64,000 nucleotides of DNA from Streptomyces sp. NBC_00190 (GTDB lineage: Bacteria; Actinomycetota; Actinomycetes; Streptomycetales; Streptomycetaceae): the NCBI RefSeq assembly GCF_036203305.1, contig NZ_CP108131.1, forward strand, positions 4,464,001 through 4,528,000, in the 5' to 3' direction. A model generated the notes under the pieces. That model did not search any database, was not told the origin of the DNA, and saw only the letters and a list, made by a program, of their open reading frames with translations. The translations under genes were made by a program, and so were the position numbers. This document shows positions 15,838 to 24,436 of this stretch, one piece after another (position 1 is the first letter of the stretch; each line of letters starts with the position of its first letter).

Positions 15838-18123
15838 TCAGTTCCTTCCGGCCGGTGCGGACGCGCGCCCGCCGGCCTGCTTGCGCTGCTGCTGGAGCTG
15901 CTGGCGGATGATCTCCAGGCTGCGCGTCACGGCACCCACCTCGTCGTGGTGGCGCGGGTAGAGCACCGTGCGCCGGTCGCCGTCGGCGAGGGCCTCGGCG
16001 CGCCGGGCGAGTTCGCGCAGCGGCGCCACCACGATGATCTGGAGCCAGCCCAGGCAGGCCGCGCCGACCGCGAAGCCGAGCAGGCCGGCGAGGACGGTGC
16101 GGTTCTGCAGGCTGTACTCGTGGATCGCGAGGCCCTTGGCGGACTGCCAGCTGACCACGGTCCAGTCCAGGGGCTTGGCGGCGCCGCCTCCCACGAACGG
16201 GGCGGCGGCCGCGATGACGTGGTCGCCGCCGCTGCGGTAGAGGATGCTGCCGGGCCGCGGGGACATGCCGACCTTGAGGGCGGAGCCCTCGACGAGGGCG
16301 TCGAGCCGCTCGTCGTCGAGCTTCTGGAAGGCGCGGTAGCCGCTGTTGGAGGCGATGATCCGGTGCTGGGAGTCGACCACCCGGATCTCTCCCAGACCCG
16401 GCCGCTTGAGCAGCGAGTTGACGAAGTCGATGCGGAACTCGCCGACGACCGCCGTGCCGCCTTGGCCGGGTATCGGGGCGGTGGCGACGACGACCGGCTC
16501 CTTGCCGCCGTCGTGGACGGCGATCGGCTCCTTGCGGGGCCCCTTGCCGTCGGCGGCCTGCGGTGTGCCGCCCGTCCGGGCGAGGACGCTGCCGGCGCCG
16601 TCCATCACGTAAAGGGACGCGTAGCGCAGGTGTTCGCGAGCGGTGTGTTCCAGGACGCTGGTCATGTGCTGCGGGCTCGTGTCCTCGCCCATCAGCGAGG
16701 CGACGGACAGCAGGTCGGCCTGGCCCTCGTTGAGGGCGCGCCGGATCCGGTCGTTGAGGGTGTCGGTGCGCTCCCGCTGGTCGCTGACGAGCTGCTGCGG
16801 TACGACGACGTCCTCGCCGGCCCGGTTGACCAGCAGGCCCAGCGGCACGCACCAGGCCAGGAGCAGGACCCCGCACAGGGCGAGGAGCACGCGGGCGCCC
16901 GTGCGGCGCTTCCGCCTGCCGCGGGGGACGTGCGCCGGGTCCGCGTCGCTGCGCAGCTGGCCGCGCAAGCGCTCCAGGGCGGTCCCGATCCGGGCCGCCT
17001 CGGCCCCGCGGGGGAGGGACACCGGGCGGGTCAGGTCGCCGCGGGTCAGCCGTCGGCTCTCCAGGAACAAGGTGATCAGCGGGCGCTGCACGGTGCCGAC
17101 GAGCAGGGCGACGACCAGGGCGCCGACCAGCAGCAGGGCGCCGGCCAGGACCAGCCCGGCGAAGGCGTCGGACGTGCGCGCGGGGTTCTGCGCGACGTTG
17201 ACCATGGCGACGACCGTCAGCTCCAGGCTGGTGGCGGTGGTGCCGACGCCCGGTTCGGGGCCGGCGAGGCGCGCGTAGCCCGCGGCGGCGCGTTCACCGC
17301 CCCATTCGCCTCCCATCAGGCTGCCGCTGACCCCGAGGAAGCCGCCGGAGCCGGGCTCCTTCACGGTCAGGGGGTTGGCCTTGGTCCGTTTGGCCGCGGT
17401 CTTGGCGAAGGAGGCGAGCTGCTTGGTGTCGCGTTTGACGTCGGCGCGCTGGAGGTCGGTGAGGACCATTTCGGGCTCGGGGATGCCGTCGTTGCTGAGC
17501 ACCGTGCCGTCGGGTCCGACGACGGCGATGGACCGGAAGTTGCCGAGGCTGATGCCGGGGAAGCGCAGGCTGCTGGAGGCGACCAGCAACTGCTGGGGCT
17601 GGTCCTTCCAGGACAGCAGGGAGAGGGTGAGCAGCCGGGTCTCGCCGTTGGCCAGCTTGACCATGCGGGGGGCCAGGCCGCCTTCGCCGGAGAGCCGGGT
17701 GCGGTCGATCGCGGTCAGGGGGAGGTTCTCGCCGCGGGCGGCCAGCAGCCGGCCCGAGCCGATCTCGACGACCGCGGCGCCGCGCCACTTCTGGTAGACG
17801 CTGCCGATCTTGTCGAGCACGGCGTCGGGGGCGACGGGCTTCCCGGTGGAGAGCAGGGCCGCGGCCCGGTCGAGGTCGGTGACGCTCTCGTCCAGCGAGG
17901 CGCGCAGGGCGATCGCGCCGTCCTCGGCGAAGTGCTGCTGGGAGGTGAGCACGGCCGCGGGCAGCCGGTCCTCGCGGACGCTGCCCAGGCTCAGCGCGGT
18001 GAACCCCGCCAGGGCGAGCAGCAGCACCGACAGCACGGTGATCGGCGGTCTGATGCCGCCGAGCAGTGACATGTCGGCCCTGCGGCCGGCCTTGCGCCGC
18101 CGCTTGTTGCGGGATGCGGCCAC
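15838..18123 (-). CDS. Large membrane protein with two Cache-like/HAMP modules, in the pgs operon
   Basis: This 761-residue protein sits between capA and pgsB. It has a duplicated plan: TM1 (about 27-49), extracytoplasmic domain (50-320), TM2 (322-343) with a HAMP-like segment (344-395), then TM3 (411-432), a second extracytoplasmic domain (433-676), TM4 (677-699) and a HAMP-like segment (700-750) with PLRELARRAEALADGDRR and EVGAVTRSLEIIRQQL. Segments such as VGPDGTVLSNDG and VDSQHRIIASNSG are typical of Cache folds. No kinase, cyclase or methyl-accepting output domain follows. The GTG start at 18123 is supported by AGGAAGGA upstream. A sensory or scaffolding role in polymer export is inferred. 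Confidence 0.75.
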   Translation of the reverse strand: MAASRNKRRRKAGRRADMSLLGGIRPPITVLSVLLLALAGFTALSLGSVREDRLPAAVLTSQQHFAEDGAIALRASLDESVTDLDRAAALLSTGKPVAPDAVLDKIGSVYQKWRGAAVVEIGSGRLLAARGENLPLTAIDRTRLSGEGGLAPRMVKLANGETRLLTLSLLSWKDQPQQLLVASSSLRFPGISLGNFRSIAVVGPDGTVLSNDGIPEPEMVLTDLQRADVKRDTKQLASFAKTAAKRTKANPLTVKEPGSGGFLGVSGSLMGGEWGGERAAAGYARLAGPEPGVGTTATSLELTVVAMVNVAQNPARTSDAFAGLVLAGALLLVGALVVALLVGTVQRPLITLFLESRRLTRGDLTRPVSLPRGAEAARIGTALERLRGQLRSDADPAHVPRGRRKRRTGARVLLALCGVLLLAWCVPLGLLVNRAGEDVVVPQQLVSDQRERTDTLNDRIRRALNEGQADLLSVASLMGEDTSPQHMTSVLEHTAREHLRYASLYVMDGAGSVLARTGGTPQAADGKGPRKEPIAVHDGGKEPVVVATAPIPGQGGTAVVGEFRIDFVNSLLKRPGLGEIRVVDSQHRIIASNSGYRAFQKLDDERLDALVEGSALKVGMSPRPGSILYRSGGDHVIAAAAPFVGGGAAKPLDWTVVSWQSAKGLAIHEYSLQNRTVLAGLLGFAVGAACLGWLQIIVVAPLRELARRAEALADGDRRTVLYPRHHDEVGAVTRSLEIIRQQLQQQRKQAGGRASAPAGRN

Positions 18124-18196
18124 GGAGCGGGGTCCTTCCTGGGCTGGGCGGGAGAGCGGGAGGTCGTACGTACGGGGGCCGGCGTGCGGGGTGGGG

Positions 18197-19456
18197 TCAC
18201 CCGGGCAGTCCCCGAAGGGGTCGCAGTCCGTCCTTGCCGGCGCCGCGGTTGAGCATGGTGCCCTGGGTGCGCTCGAAGGCCAGGCGGTAGCGGGCGCGCT
18301 GCTCCGGCAGGAGGCTCTTGTCGTTCTGGAGGGCCTCCACGACATCGACCAGGCGGTGGTCGCGTACCGGCTGGGTGTTCGTGCCGGGCAGGTCCGCCCC
18401 CGGGGTGCTCTCGGGGTCCGGCGGGATGTCGGTGAAGGTGGGCACGAAGCGGGCCTGGACGTCCCACTTGCCGTTCTTCTCGCTGAACTCGAACCAGCCG
18501 ATGGCGCCCTCCTCGGTCAGACCGCTGGGCACGTCGTGGCGGGCGAGCTGGTTGCCGAGGCCGTAGGCGACCCACGTGCCGTCGACCTTCTCCATCGGCT
18601 GCACGACGTGGGCGTGGTGGCCGATGACCAGGTTGATCCCGGTCTCCTTGGCGATCCGGCGGGCCAGTTCCAGCTGCGGGTTGCTCGGGTTCGGCTGGTG
18701 CTCGCGGCCCCAGTGGATGGAGAGGATCACCACCTCGGCGCCGGCGGCGCGGGCCTTCTTCTCGGCGGCGGCGATGGCCTTGAAGCTGATGAGGTTGGCC
18801 AGCCAGGGCTTGTCCTTGGGGACCTCGCGCCCGTTGAAGCCGAAGGCGAAGGAGATCTGGGCGACCTTGACGCCCTTGACGTCCAGGATCAGGGGTTTGT
18901 CGCTCTCCTCCTCGGTCCGGGCGGATCCGGTGTGCTTGAGGCCCTCCCGGTCCAGGGTGTCCAGGGTGCGGAAGACGCCCTCCGGGCCGTGGTCGAGGGT
19001 GTGGTTCGAGGCCGTCGAGCAGGTGTCGTACCCGACGTTCTTGATCGTCTTGGCGATCTGCGGCGGGACGAGGAAGTCGGGGTAGGTCTGGAAGGGGCCG
19101 TTCGGCTGGCCCAGGACCGGCTCCATGTGGCAGATGCCGAGATCGGCCTTGCTGATGACCGGCTTGACCCCCGCCATGATCCGGTCGAAGTCGTACCCCG
19201 TGTGCCCGGCCGCCTTGGCGTCCCGGGCGGCCTGGTCGGTCAGCTGGGGGTGGATGAGGATGTCGCCCGCGGCGGCGACGGTGAAGGACCGGCCCGTGCT
19301 CCTGGCGCCCGCGCCCGCCGCATCGCCCGCGGCCGGCCCCGGCTTCTCCTGCGCTCCGCCGAGGAGGCCGCACCCCGCGAGCGAGAGGCTCAGCGGGAGG
19401 ATGAAGAGCGCGGCGCGGCTGAGGGTGGAGCCCGGGCGGGCAGGGGCGATTTTCAC
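18197..19456 (-). CDS. capA: CapA/PgsA-family lipoprotein of poly-gamma-glutamate biosynthesis
   Basis: This 419-residue lipoprotein has lipobox LAGC with the cysteine at residue 29. The CapA metallophosphatase-like domain shows AAAGDILIHPQL, GICHMEPVLGQP, STASNHTLDHG, LSIHWGREHQPNPS and VIGHHAHVVQP. CapA/PgsA is the third essential partner of PgsB and PgsC, acting outside the membrane in polymer assembly or transport. It is the first gene of the operon. The GTG start has no ribosome-binding site, and its divergent neighbour starts only 17 bases away, so the transcript is probably leaderless. Confidence 0.9.
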   Translation of the reverse strand: MKIAPARPGSTLSRAALFILPLSLSLAGCGLLGGAQEKPGPAAGDAAGAGARSTGRSFTVAAAGDILIHPQLTDQAARDAKAAGHTGYDFDRIMAGVKPVISKADLGICHMEPVLGQPNGPFQTYPDFLVPPQIAKTIKNVGYDTCSTASNHTLDHGPEGVFRTLDTLDREGLKHTGSARTEEESDKPLILDVKGVKVAQISFAFGFNGREVPKDKPWLANLISFKAIAAAEKKARAAGAEVVILSIHWGREHQPNPSNPQLELARRIAKETGINLVIGHHAHVVQPMEKVDGTWVAYGLGNQLARHDVPSGLTEEGAIGWFEFSEKNGKWDVQARFVPTFTDIPPDPESTPGADLPGTNTQPVRDHRLVDVVEALQNDKSLLPEQRARYRLAFERTQGTMLNRGAGKDGLRPLRGLPG

Positions 19457-19473
19457 TCAGCTATTTTCAGCCA
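19457..19473. promoter_or_regulatory. Seventeen-base divergent gap with a shared AT-rich core
   Basis: The start codons of capA and the divergent gene are 17 bases apart. The gap holds CTATTTTC, which can serve as a -10-like element about 7-12 bases from either start codon, consistent with leaderless transcripts in both directions. No ribosome-binding site is visible on either strand. The promoters must overlap, so expression is likely coordinated or mutually exclusive. Confidence 0.5.
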
Positions 19474-20508
19474 GTGAAGACTGTGAAGTTCACAAAGGAC
19501 ATAACGATTGGTGCGATCGTCTGCGGCGTGATCATGGCGCTGGTGGCCTACGCCACTTTCGATTCCGCCAATTCGGTCGAAAAGGGAACCGCGCCCGCTG
19601 CGCCGCCTGTGGCGGAGGACATAGACCTGCTCGGCCGGGTCACCCGATTCTCCGCGGAATTCGGCACGACGGGCGGCTATCGCGCGCCCACGCAGGCCGA
19701 GAAGGCGATCATTGTCGAGGGTGTTTCCGCCCTTTTCGAGGGGAATGTAGATACGGCGCGCTCCCGGCTGGCCGAGGTGGACTACAAGCTCGACACCTTC
19801 ACCGACACGGCCGGCGGACGCCGCTTCGCGGAGGTCTCCGACGGGGCGGGCCGGTCGGGTTCGGCCACCCGGGGCTGGGGCCGTGTCTACGTCGACCTCG
19901 ACGGGCCCCCGCGCTGGTCGGTCCAGGTCCCGCACCCCGTCGCCGACCAGGGCACCGAGCGGCTCGGGGTCAGGGTGCTGCGCGGCGCCCCCGGCGGGGT
20001 CATGGTCATGGCGGGGGCCCACCGTACGGCGGGGACCGGCGCGGGCTCCGGGGCGGGCGCAACCGGTGACGAGGCGGACGACGGGGGCGAGGGGGGCGAG
20101 GGGGCGCCGGCCGACATGGCGCACCGCACCGACTCGGTCTTCCACGCCGTGATCGCGGAACTCGCCCGGCGCGGCCTGCCGGGCATCCAGCTGCACGGTT
20201 TCGCCGACAGCTCCGTCCCCGGCACCGACTCGGTCGTCTCCACCGGCGCGGGGAGCCGGGCGGTCGACGACGCCGAGCAGCTCGCCGAGAAGCTGGACGG
20301 GCAGGGCTTCGACGTGTGCCGGGCGTGGTCCGCCACCTGCAAGCTGTCGGGCCGGACCAACGAGCAGGGCCGGCTCGCCGCCGAGCACGGGACCCGCTTC
20401 CTGCACGTGGAACTGAGCAGGACCACCCGCTCCGGCTCCCGTCGGCTGGACAAGGCCGCCGAGGCGATCGCGTACGTCACCACGGGCTGGTCGCGGGGCG
20501 CCCCGTAG
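19474..20508 (+). CDS. Membrane-anchored protein divergent from capA, possible metal-dependent hydrolase
   Basis: This 344-residue protein has one N-terminal transmembrane segment (about 11-29) and a large exported part. The conserved-looking core is LGVRVLRGAPGGVMVMAGAHRTA, DMAHRTDSVFHAVIAEL, GIQLHGFADSS and, near the end, LSGRTNEQGRLAAEHG followed by FLHVELSRTTR. Paired His/Arg blocks and HVELS resemble N-formylglutamate-amidohydrolase or phage poly-gamma-glutamate-hydrolase-type enzymes, which would fit the neighbouring pgs genes. That assignment is inference from motif shape and context. An Ala/Gly/Asp-rich insert sits near residues 190-212. It ends at a strong terminator. Confidence 0.65.
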   Translation: MKTVKFTKDITIGAIVCGVIMALVAYATFDSANSVEKGTAPAAPPVAEDIDLLGRVTRFSAEFGTTGGYRAPTQAEKAIIVEGVSALFEGNVDTARSRLAEVDYKLDTFTDTAGGRRFAEVSDGAGRSGSATRGWGRVYVDLDGPPRWSVQVPHPVADQGTERLGVRVLRGAPGGVMVMAGAHRTAGTGAGSGAGATGDEADDGGEGGEGAPADMAHRTDSVFHAVIAELARRGLPGIQLHGFADSSVPGTDSVVSTGAGSRAVDDAEQLAEKLDGQGFDVCRAWSATCKLSGRTNEQGRLAAEHGTRFLHVELSRTTRSGSRRLDKAAEAIAYVTTGWSRGAP

Positions 20509-20516
20509 GAGACGGC

Positions 20517-20555
20517 GAAGGGGCCGGCACCCCGCGTGCGGGATGCCGGCCCTTC
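20517..20555. terminator. Bidirectional terminator
   Basis: GAAGGGGCCGGCA (20517-20529) and TGCCGGCCCTTC (20544-20555) form a 12-bp stem with one bulged G and an inner CCCGC/GCGGG pairing. It separates the convergent gene beside capA from the M28 peptidase gene. Confidence 0.75.
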
Positions 20556-20571
20556 GGCCGCCTGGGTGTGA

Positions 20572-22122
20572 CTACTGCCGGACCTCGTCGTGGCCCGTGT
20601 GCAGGCCACCGCCGCTGCCGCCGCCGGGCGTCGGTGCGGAGACGACCGGCTTCGAGAGCGGGGCCAGGTCGAAGGCGTAGTGGCCGACCGCGTCCGCGAT
20701 GACGTCGACGTTGATGTCGAGCGCCTTCTGGTCGATGTTCGTGATGTCGTCACCCTTGGCGTGGTAGTTCACGTCGTAGGCGACGCCGGCCTGCCCGCCG
20801 AACTTCGCGGCTTCCTCCGGCGTCTTGATGCCCTCGGCGCCCGTGAACGTACCGCCCGACGGGATGCCGACCTCGATGAACGGGCCGTAGTCCGAGCGGC
20901 CGGAGAAGTCCGTGCCGGCGTGCGGGATCTTCTTGGAGTCGAGGAAGTCGTTGATCCCCTTCTCCAGCTGGGCGGAGCCCTCCGGGCCGGGGCCCGCGCC
21001 CACCCCGTCCGAGTCGTCGCCGTCGTACACGAAGTACGCGGAGTTCGGCGAGGCGATCATGTCGAAGTTCAGGTAGAGCTTGATCTGCTTCTTCTGCGCG
21101 TCCGTCAGTCCCGCGACGTACGCCTCGGAGCCGAGCAGGCCGTACTCCTCCGCCGACCACCAGGCGAACTTGACCTTGTTCTTGATCTTCGTCTGGCTGC
21201 TCGCGAGGCGCTGCGCGACCTGGAGGATGCCGGCCGAACCGGAGCCGTTGTCGTTGATGCCCGGGCCCGCCGCGACCGAGTCGAGGTGCGCTCCGAGGAA
21301 GACGGTGTTGTCCGCGTCCCCTCCGCGGGTCTCCGCGACGACGTTGTACGTCTTGCGGTTCTCGCGGAACTGGCGGATGTCGAGGGTGACCTCGACCGGG
21401 CCGGCCGCGGCGTCGGCGGCGAGCTTCTCGCCGTCCGCCTGGGTGATGCCGCCGGTCGGGACCTTGCCCGCGTTCGCGTCGCCGAGGGTGCCGTTCAGGG
21501 CGCCCGCGGTGTTGTTGTAGATGACCGCGCCGACCGCGCCGGCCGCCGCCGCGTTGGCCTGCTTGGTGGCGAAGGTGCAGCCGCCGCGCTTGACCAGGGC
21601 GATCTTGCCGGTGAAGGCGCCGGCGGCGAAGTCGCCGGGCTCGCAGCCGTTCGTACCGTCCGCGTCGACCGGCGCGACGGCGACCTGGGCGGTCACGCCC
21701 CCTTCGGGGGTGCTCGCCGTGTACGTCATCAGGTGGATCGGGACGTCGTGCGCGTTCGAGCCGTTCACCGTCATCTTCTCGGCGACGGTCTCGACGTAGA
21801 CGAAGTCGAACTCGTTCCTCGTGACCTGGTAGCCGGCCGCCTTCATCACGGCCTCGACGTACTTGGCGGACTGCTCGTGGCCTTTGGAACCGGCCACGCG
21901 CGTGCCGTTGTTGTAGTCGGCGATCGACTGGAAGACCTTCAGGTGGTTGTAGGCGCCCTTGCCGGTCGCGTCCTTGACCAGCTTCCTGGCCAGCGCGTCA
22001 CCACGCGCGGCGTCGCTCTGCGGGCTTCCGGTGGCACCGGCGGGCCCGGCGAGGAGCAGCGGGGAGACGAGGGCCGCGGCTGCCAGGGCGGCGGTTGCTG
22101 CGGCTATACGGCGAGAGGGCAT
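20572..22122 (-). CDS. Secreted M28-family zinc aminopeptidase with PA domain
   Basis: This 516-residue exported peptidase has a signal peptide (MPSRRIAAATAALAAAALV to AGPAGATG). A protease-associated domain is inserted around residues 150-250 (CEPGDFAAGAFTGKIALVKRGGC). The catalytic M28 domain follows, with the dizinc ligands in GAHLDSV and GINDNGSGSAG, the catalytic glutamate in WWSAEEYGLLGSEAYV, and the distal YHAKGDD. The family includes secreted Streptomyces griseus-type aminopeptidases that remove N-terminal hydrophobic residues. The ATG at 22122 has AAAGGA six bases upstream. Confidence 0.92.
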   Translation of the reverse strand: MPSRRIAAATAALAAAALVSPLLLAGPAGATGSPQSDAARGDALARKLVKDATGKGAYNHLKVFQSIADYNNGTRVAGSKGHEQSAKYVEAVMKAAGYQVTRNEFDFVYVETVAEKMTVNGSNAHDVPIHLMTYTASTPEGGVTAQVAVAPVDADGTNGCEPGDFAAGAFTGKIALVKRGGCTFATKQANAAAAGAVGAVIYNNTAGALNGTLGDANAGKVPTGGITQADGEKLAADAAAGPVEVTLDIRQFRENRKTYNVVAETRGGDADNTVFLGAHLDSVAAGPGINDNGSGSAGILQVAQRLASSQTKIKNKVKFAWWSAEEYGLLGSEAYVAGLTDAQKKQIKLYLNFDMIASPNSAYFVYDGDDSDGVGAGPGPEGSAQLEKGINDFLDSKKIPHAGTDFSGRSDYGPFIEVGIPSGGTFTGAEGIKTPEEAAKFGGQAGVAYDVNYHAKGDDITNIDQKALDINVDVIADAVGHYAFDLAPLSKPVVSAPTPGGGSGGGLHTGHDEVRQ

Positions 22123-22249
22123 GTAGGTCCTTTCACGGCAAAGTGCGAGCAGGCGGAACGGTGGACGCACGTTAAGCAGCGAGGAGCCACTCTGGCCAGA
22201 GTTTTAACTGATTCCGGTTCAGCAATTCCGCATATCGGCGAGCTTGCGT

Positions 22250-23374
22250 CTAACGGAGGATGCCCTCGATGAAGTCCGAACCGATGCGGGCGACCGCGGG
22301 CAGATCCAACTGATGCTGGGCATAACGCCCTTGACGCCGTGTATGGATCAGGCCGGCCTTTTTCAGTACGGCCAGATGCCGTGACACCTCTGGCGCGGTG
22401 ATCCCGTACACGGTCGCCAGCTCGCTCGTCGTGTACGGGGCCCTGGCCAGACTCCGGCACAGCATCATCCGCATGGGATGGGCCAGCGCCTCCATCCGCC
22501 GCTGGAGCAGCTCCACCGATCCGGGCGAGGCCGCCAGTTCGGGGGTGCCGAGGGGATAGTGGACCACCGGCCGCCAGCCCGGCGCGTGCAGCACCAGCAG
22601 GTGCGGCCAGCCGAAGTTGGTCGGTATGAAGACCAGGCCGGGGCCCACGCGGGGGTCTGTGGCGGTGGTCGAGCCGTCGACCATCTTGTCGGCGGTGATG
22701 GTGGTGCGGGCCTCGTCGACGCCGAGCGCGCCCGAGACCTCCTTCAGCGCGGCCGGCAGCCCCTTGCGGCGCAGCAGCTCGGTCTTGTGCCGGGCGTCGG
22801 CGCTCTGCCCGGGCTCGACGCGCTTCCAGGTCTCGGCGAAGAACGCCTCGTCGCAGTCCTCCAGGAGCCGCCGCATCCACACCCGGACGGCAGCGGTGTC
22901 GTCCAGCAGGCGCAGCGAGAAGTTCAGCTGGCGGGGGCCGCGGGCGGCGGCCGTCTCCAGCGCCCTGGCCCGCGCCCCCGGGTCCGTGAGCGGGGAGGGC
23001 CAGCCACCCTCGTTGTACAGGGCCAGCCAGCAGTGCTCCAGGGCGGCCATCACGAACCGCTCGTCGTCCAGCCGGTCGAGTACGTCGAGCTCCTCGGCCA
23101 GCGTCGCGGCGGGCAGCCCGGTCCCGCCGGGGATTCCGGCGAAGGGCATGAAGATGTCGGCGAAGGAGCTCCGCCACATGAAGTCGCCCTCCAGCAGCCG
23201 GTCCGCGAGGCACGGGTCGAGGGCGGCGGCGGTGGCGGTGGTCCAGGAACTGAGCGCGGGGTGGTGGGCGGGCTGGGAGAGCGCGTGCAGGGCCATGCAG
23301 AGCTCCGCGAGCGGCGAGGGGGAGAAGGAGATCCGCTCGGCGGGGAGCCCGGCGATGTCGATGGTGACGCTCAT
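22250..23374 (-). CDS. ArsR-like winged-helix regulator with DUF5937-type N-terminal domain
   Basis: This 374-residue protein has a long N-terminal region of the type seen in Streptomyces ArsR-like regulators (ISFSPSPLAELCMALHAL, then SALSSW-like and LADRLLEGDFMWR). A C-terminal ArsR/MarR-like winged helix follows: MEALAHPMRMMLCRSLARAPYTTSEL, YGITAPEVSRHLAVLKKAGLI, then TRRQGRYAQHQLD as the wing. No metal-binding cysteine pair is visible. The ligand is unknown. It is divergent from a short gene with 51 bases between starts, and most likely regulates itself and that neighbour. Confidence 0.85.
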   Translation of the reverse strand: MSVTIDIAGLPAERISFSPSPLAELCMALHALSQPAHHPALSSWTTATAAALDPCLADRLLEGDFMWRSSFADIFMPFAGIPGGTGLPAATLAEELDVLDRLDDERFVMAALEHCWLALYNEGGWPSPLTDPGARARALETAAARGPRQLNFSLRLLDDTAAVRVWMRRLLEDCDEAFFAETWKRVEPGQSADARHKTELLRRKGLPAALKEVSGALGVDEARTTITADKMVDGSTTATDPRVGPGLVFIPTNFGWPHLLVLHAPGWRPVVHYPLGTPELAASPGSVELLQRRMEALAHPMRMMLCRSLARAPYTTSELATVYGITAPEVSRHLAVLKKAGLIHTRRQGRYAQHQLDLPAVARIGSDFIEGILR

Positions 23375-23425
23375 CCGCCCATTCTGGGGGGTGCACCCCG
23401 GCAGCCCCGGGGTGAGGGTGGACAT

Positions 23426-23626
23426 ATGACCGCAATCGAGCAATACCTCATCGACACCTACCGGGCGTCCCAGCACGGCGACCCGATGCCCCCGCCGCCG
23501 GGGCGGGACGATCTCGCCGTGGCCCGCGGGGCCCGGTCGTACGAGCAGTTCCGGGCGGTACTGGACGGACGCCCGGGCAATCACCCCTGGTGGGCGGCCC
23601 TGCGCAGGCTCACGGCCCGAACGTGA
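23426..23626 (+). CDS. Small hypothetical protein
   Basis: This 66-residue protein (MTAIEQYLIDTYRASQHGD...) looks like a conserved small actinobacterial type: an N-terminal helix with YLIDTYRA, a Pro-rich turn (PMPPPPGRDD) and a C-terminal FRAVLDGRPGNHPWWAALRRL helix. It has no signal peptide or membrane segment. It is divergent from the ArsR-like gene, and its 3' end overlaps the convergent GntR gene by 17 bases. Function unknown. Confidence 0.6.
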   Translation: MTAIEQYLIDTYRASQHGDPMPPPPGRDDLAVARGARSYEQFRAVLDGRPGNHPWWAALRRLTART

Positions 23627-24347
23627 TCTCGTACGCGACCTCCGCGCGCCGGTCCGCGACCATGATGTCGGCCGTCTCCACCGGGCGGCCGTCCGCCGCG
23701 TAGTGCGTCCGCTCGATCTCGGTGATCAGGTCGCCGACGCTGATGCCGAGCAGATCGGCACGCGCCTGGTCCGCGCGCGCCGGCCGCGGGATCTCCGTCG
23801 CCGAGACGACCGTCACCCCGATCGCCCGCATCCGCTCGATCACCCCGGCTCCCTTCAGCGGCCCGTTCTCCGGCAGCACGACCGGCGTGCGGTCCGTGAC
23901 CGCCATCGGCTCCCACGACTCGCAGGTCTCCACCGGCCGCCCCTGGGACAGGAACGCGTACGAGGTGACCACGCACGGGTCGCCCGGGGCGATGGCGAGG
24001 CGCGCCGCGATCCGCTCCGGCGCCGGGGTGCGGGGCCTGGACCGCGACTGCCACGTACCGCCGCCGTTGTCGCGGCCGCCCGGGCCGCTCAGCCGCCGCA
24101 GCCGGGAGCGCGGGATCCGCATCCGCCGGCGCGGGCCCCGGACGTAGGTGCCGGAACCGGCCCGGCCTTCGAGGAAGCCCTCGATGATCAGGAGCTCCAT
24201 CGCCCGCTGCGCGACGCTCTGCCCGACCGCGTACTCCTCGGCGAACCGGGCCCGCGACGGCAGCCTGGCTCCGGCCGGCCATTCCCCGGCCCTGATCCGC
24301 TCCCGGAGCGCGTCGGCAATCTGCAAGTACGCAGTGTCACGAGGCAT
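23610..24347 (-). CDS. GntR/UTRA-family transcriptional regulator
   Basis: This 245-residue regulator has an N-terminal winged helix of the GntR family (YLQIADALRERIRAGEWPAGARLPS, then ALRR-type FAEEYAVGQSVAQRAMELLIIEGFLEGRAGSG) and a C-terminal UTRA ligand-binding domain (ARLAIAPGDPCVVTSYAFLSQGRPV through to RPVETADIMVADRRAEVAYEI). The GntR/HutC subclass usually senses sugars, phosphosugars or small metabolites. The effector and target genes are not evident from the neighbours. Confidence 0.9.
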   Translation of the reverse strand: MPRDTAYLQIADALRERIRAGEWPAGARLPSRARFAEEYAVGQSVAQRAMELLIIEGFLEGRAGSGTYVRGPRRRMRIPRSRLRRLSGPGGRDNGGGTWQSRSRPRTPAPERIAARLAIAPGDPCVVTSYAFLSQGRPVETCESWEPMAVTDRTPVVLPENGPLKGAGVIERMRAIGVTVVSATEIPRPARADQARADLLGISVGDLITEIERTHYAADGRPVETADIMVADRRAEVAYEITFGP

Positions 24348-24374
24348 TTGGACAAGTTAACACCGCGCACATGC

Positions 24375-24423
24375 GCGTGCCCCCGGCTTCCGCACCCGCG
24401 ATCGGGGGGAGCCGGGGGCACGC
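24375..24423 (-). terminator. Terminator of the panC-nad-coaX operon
   Basis: Perfect 14-base arms GCGTGCCCCCGGCT (24375-24388) and AGCCGGGGGCACGC (24410-24423) lie just downstream of the coaX stop and upstream of the GntR start. Confidence 0.7.
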
Positions 24424-24436
24424 ATCTGCCGCCCCG

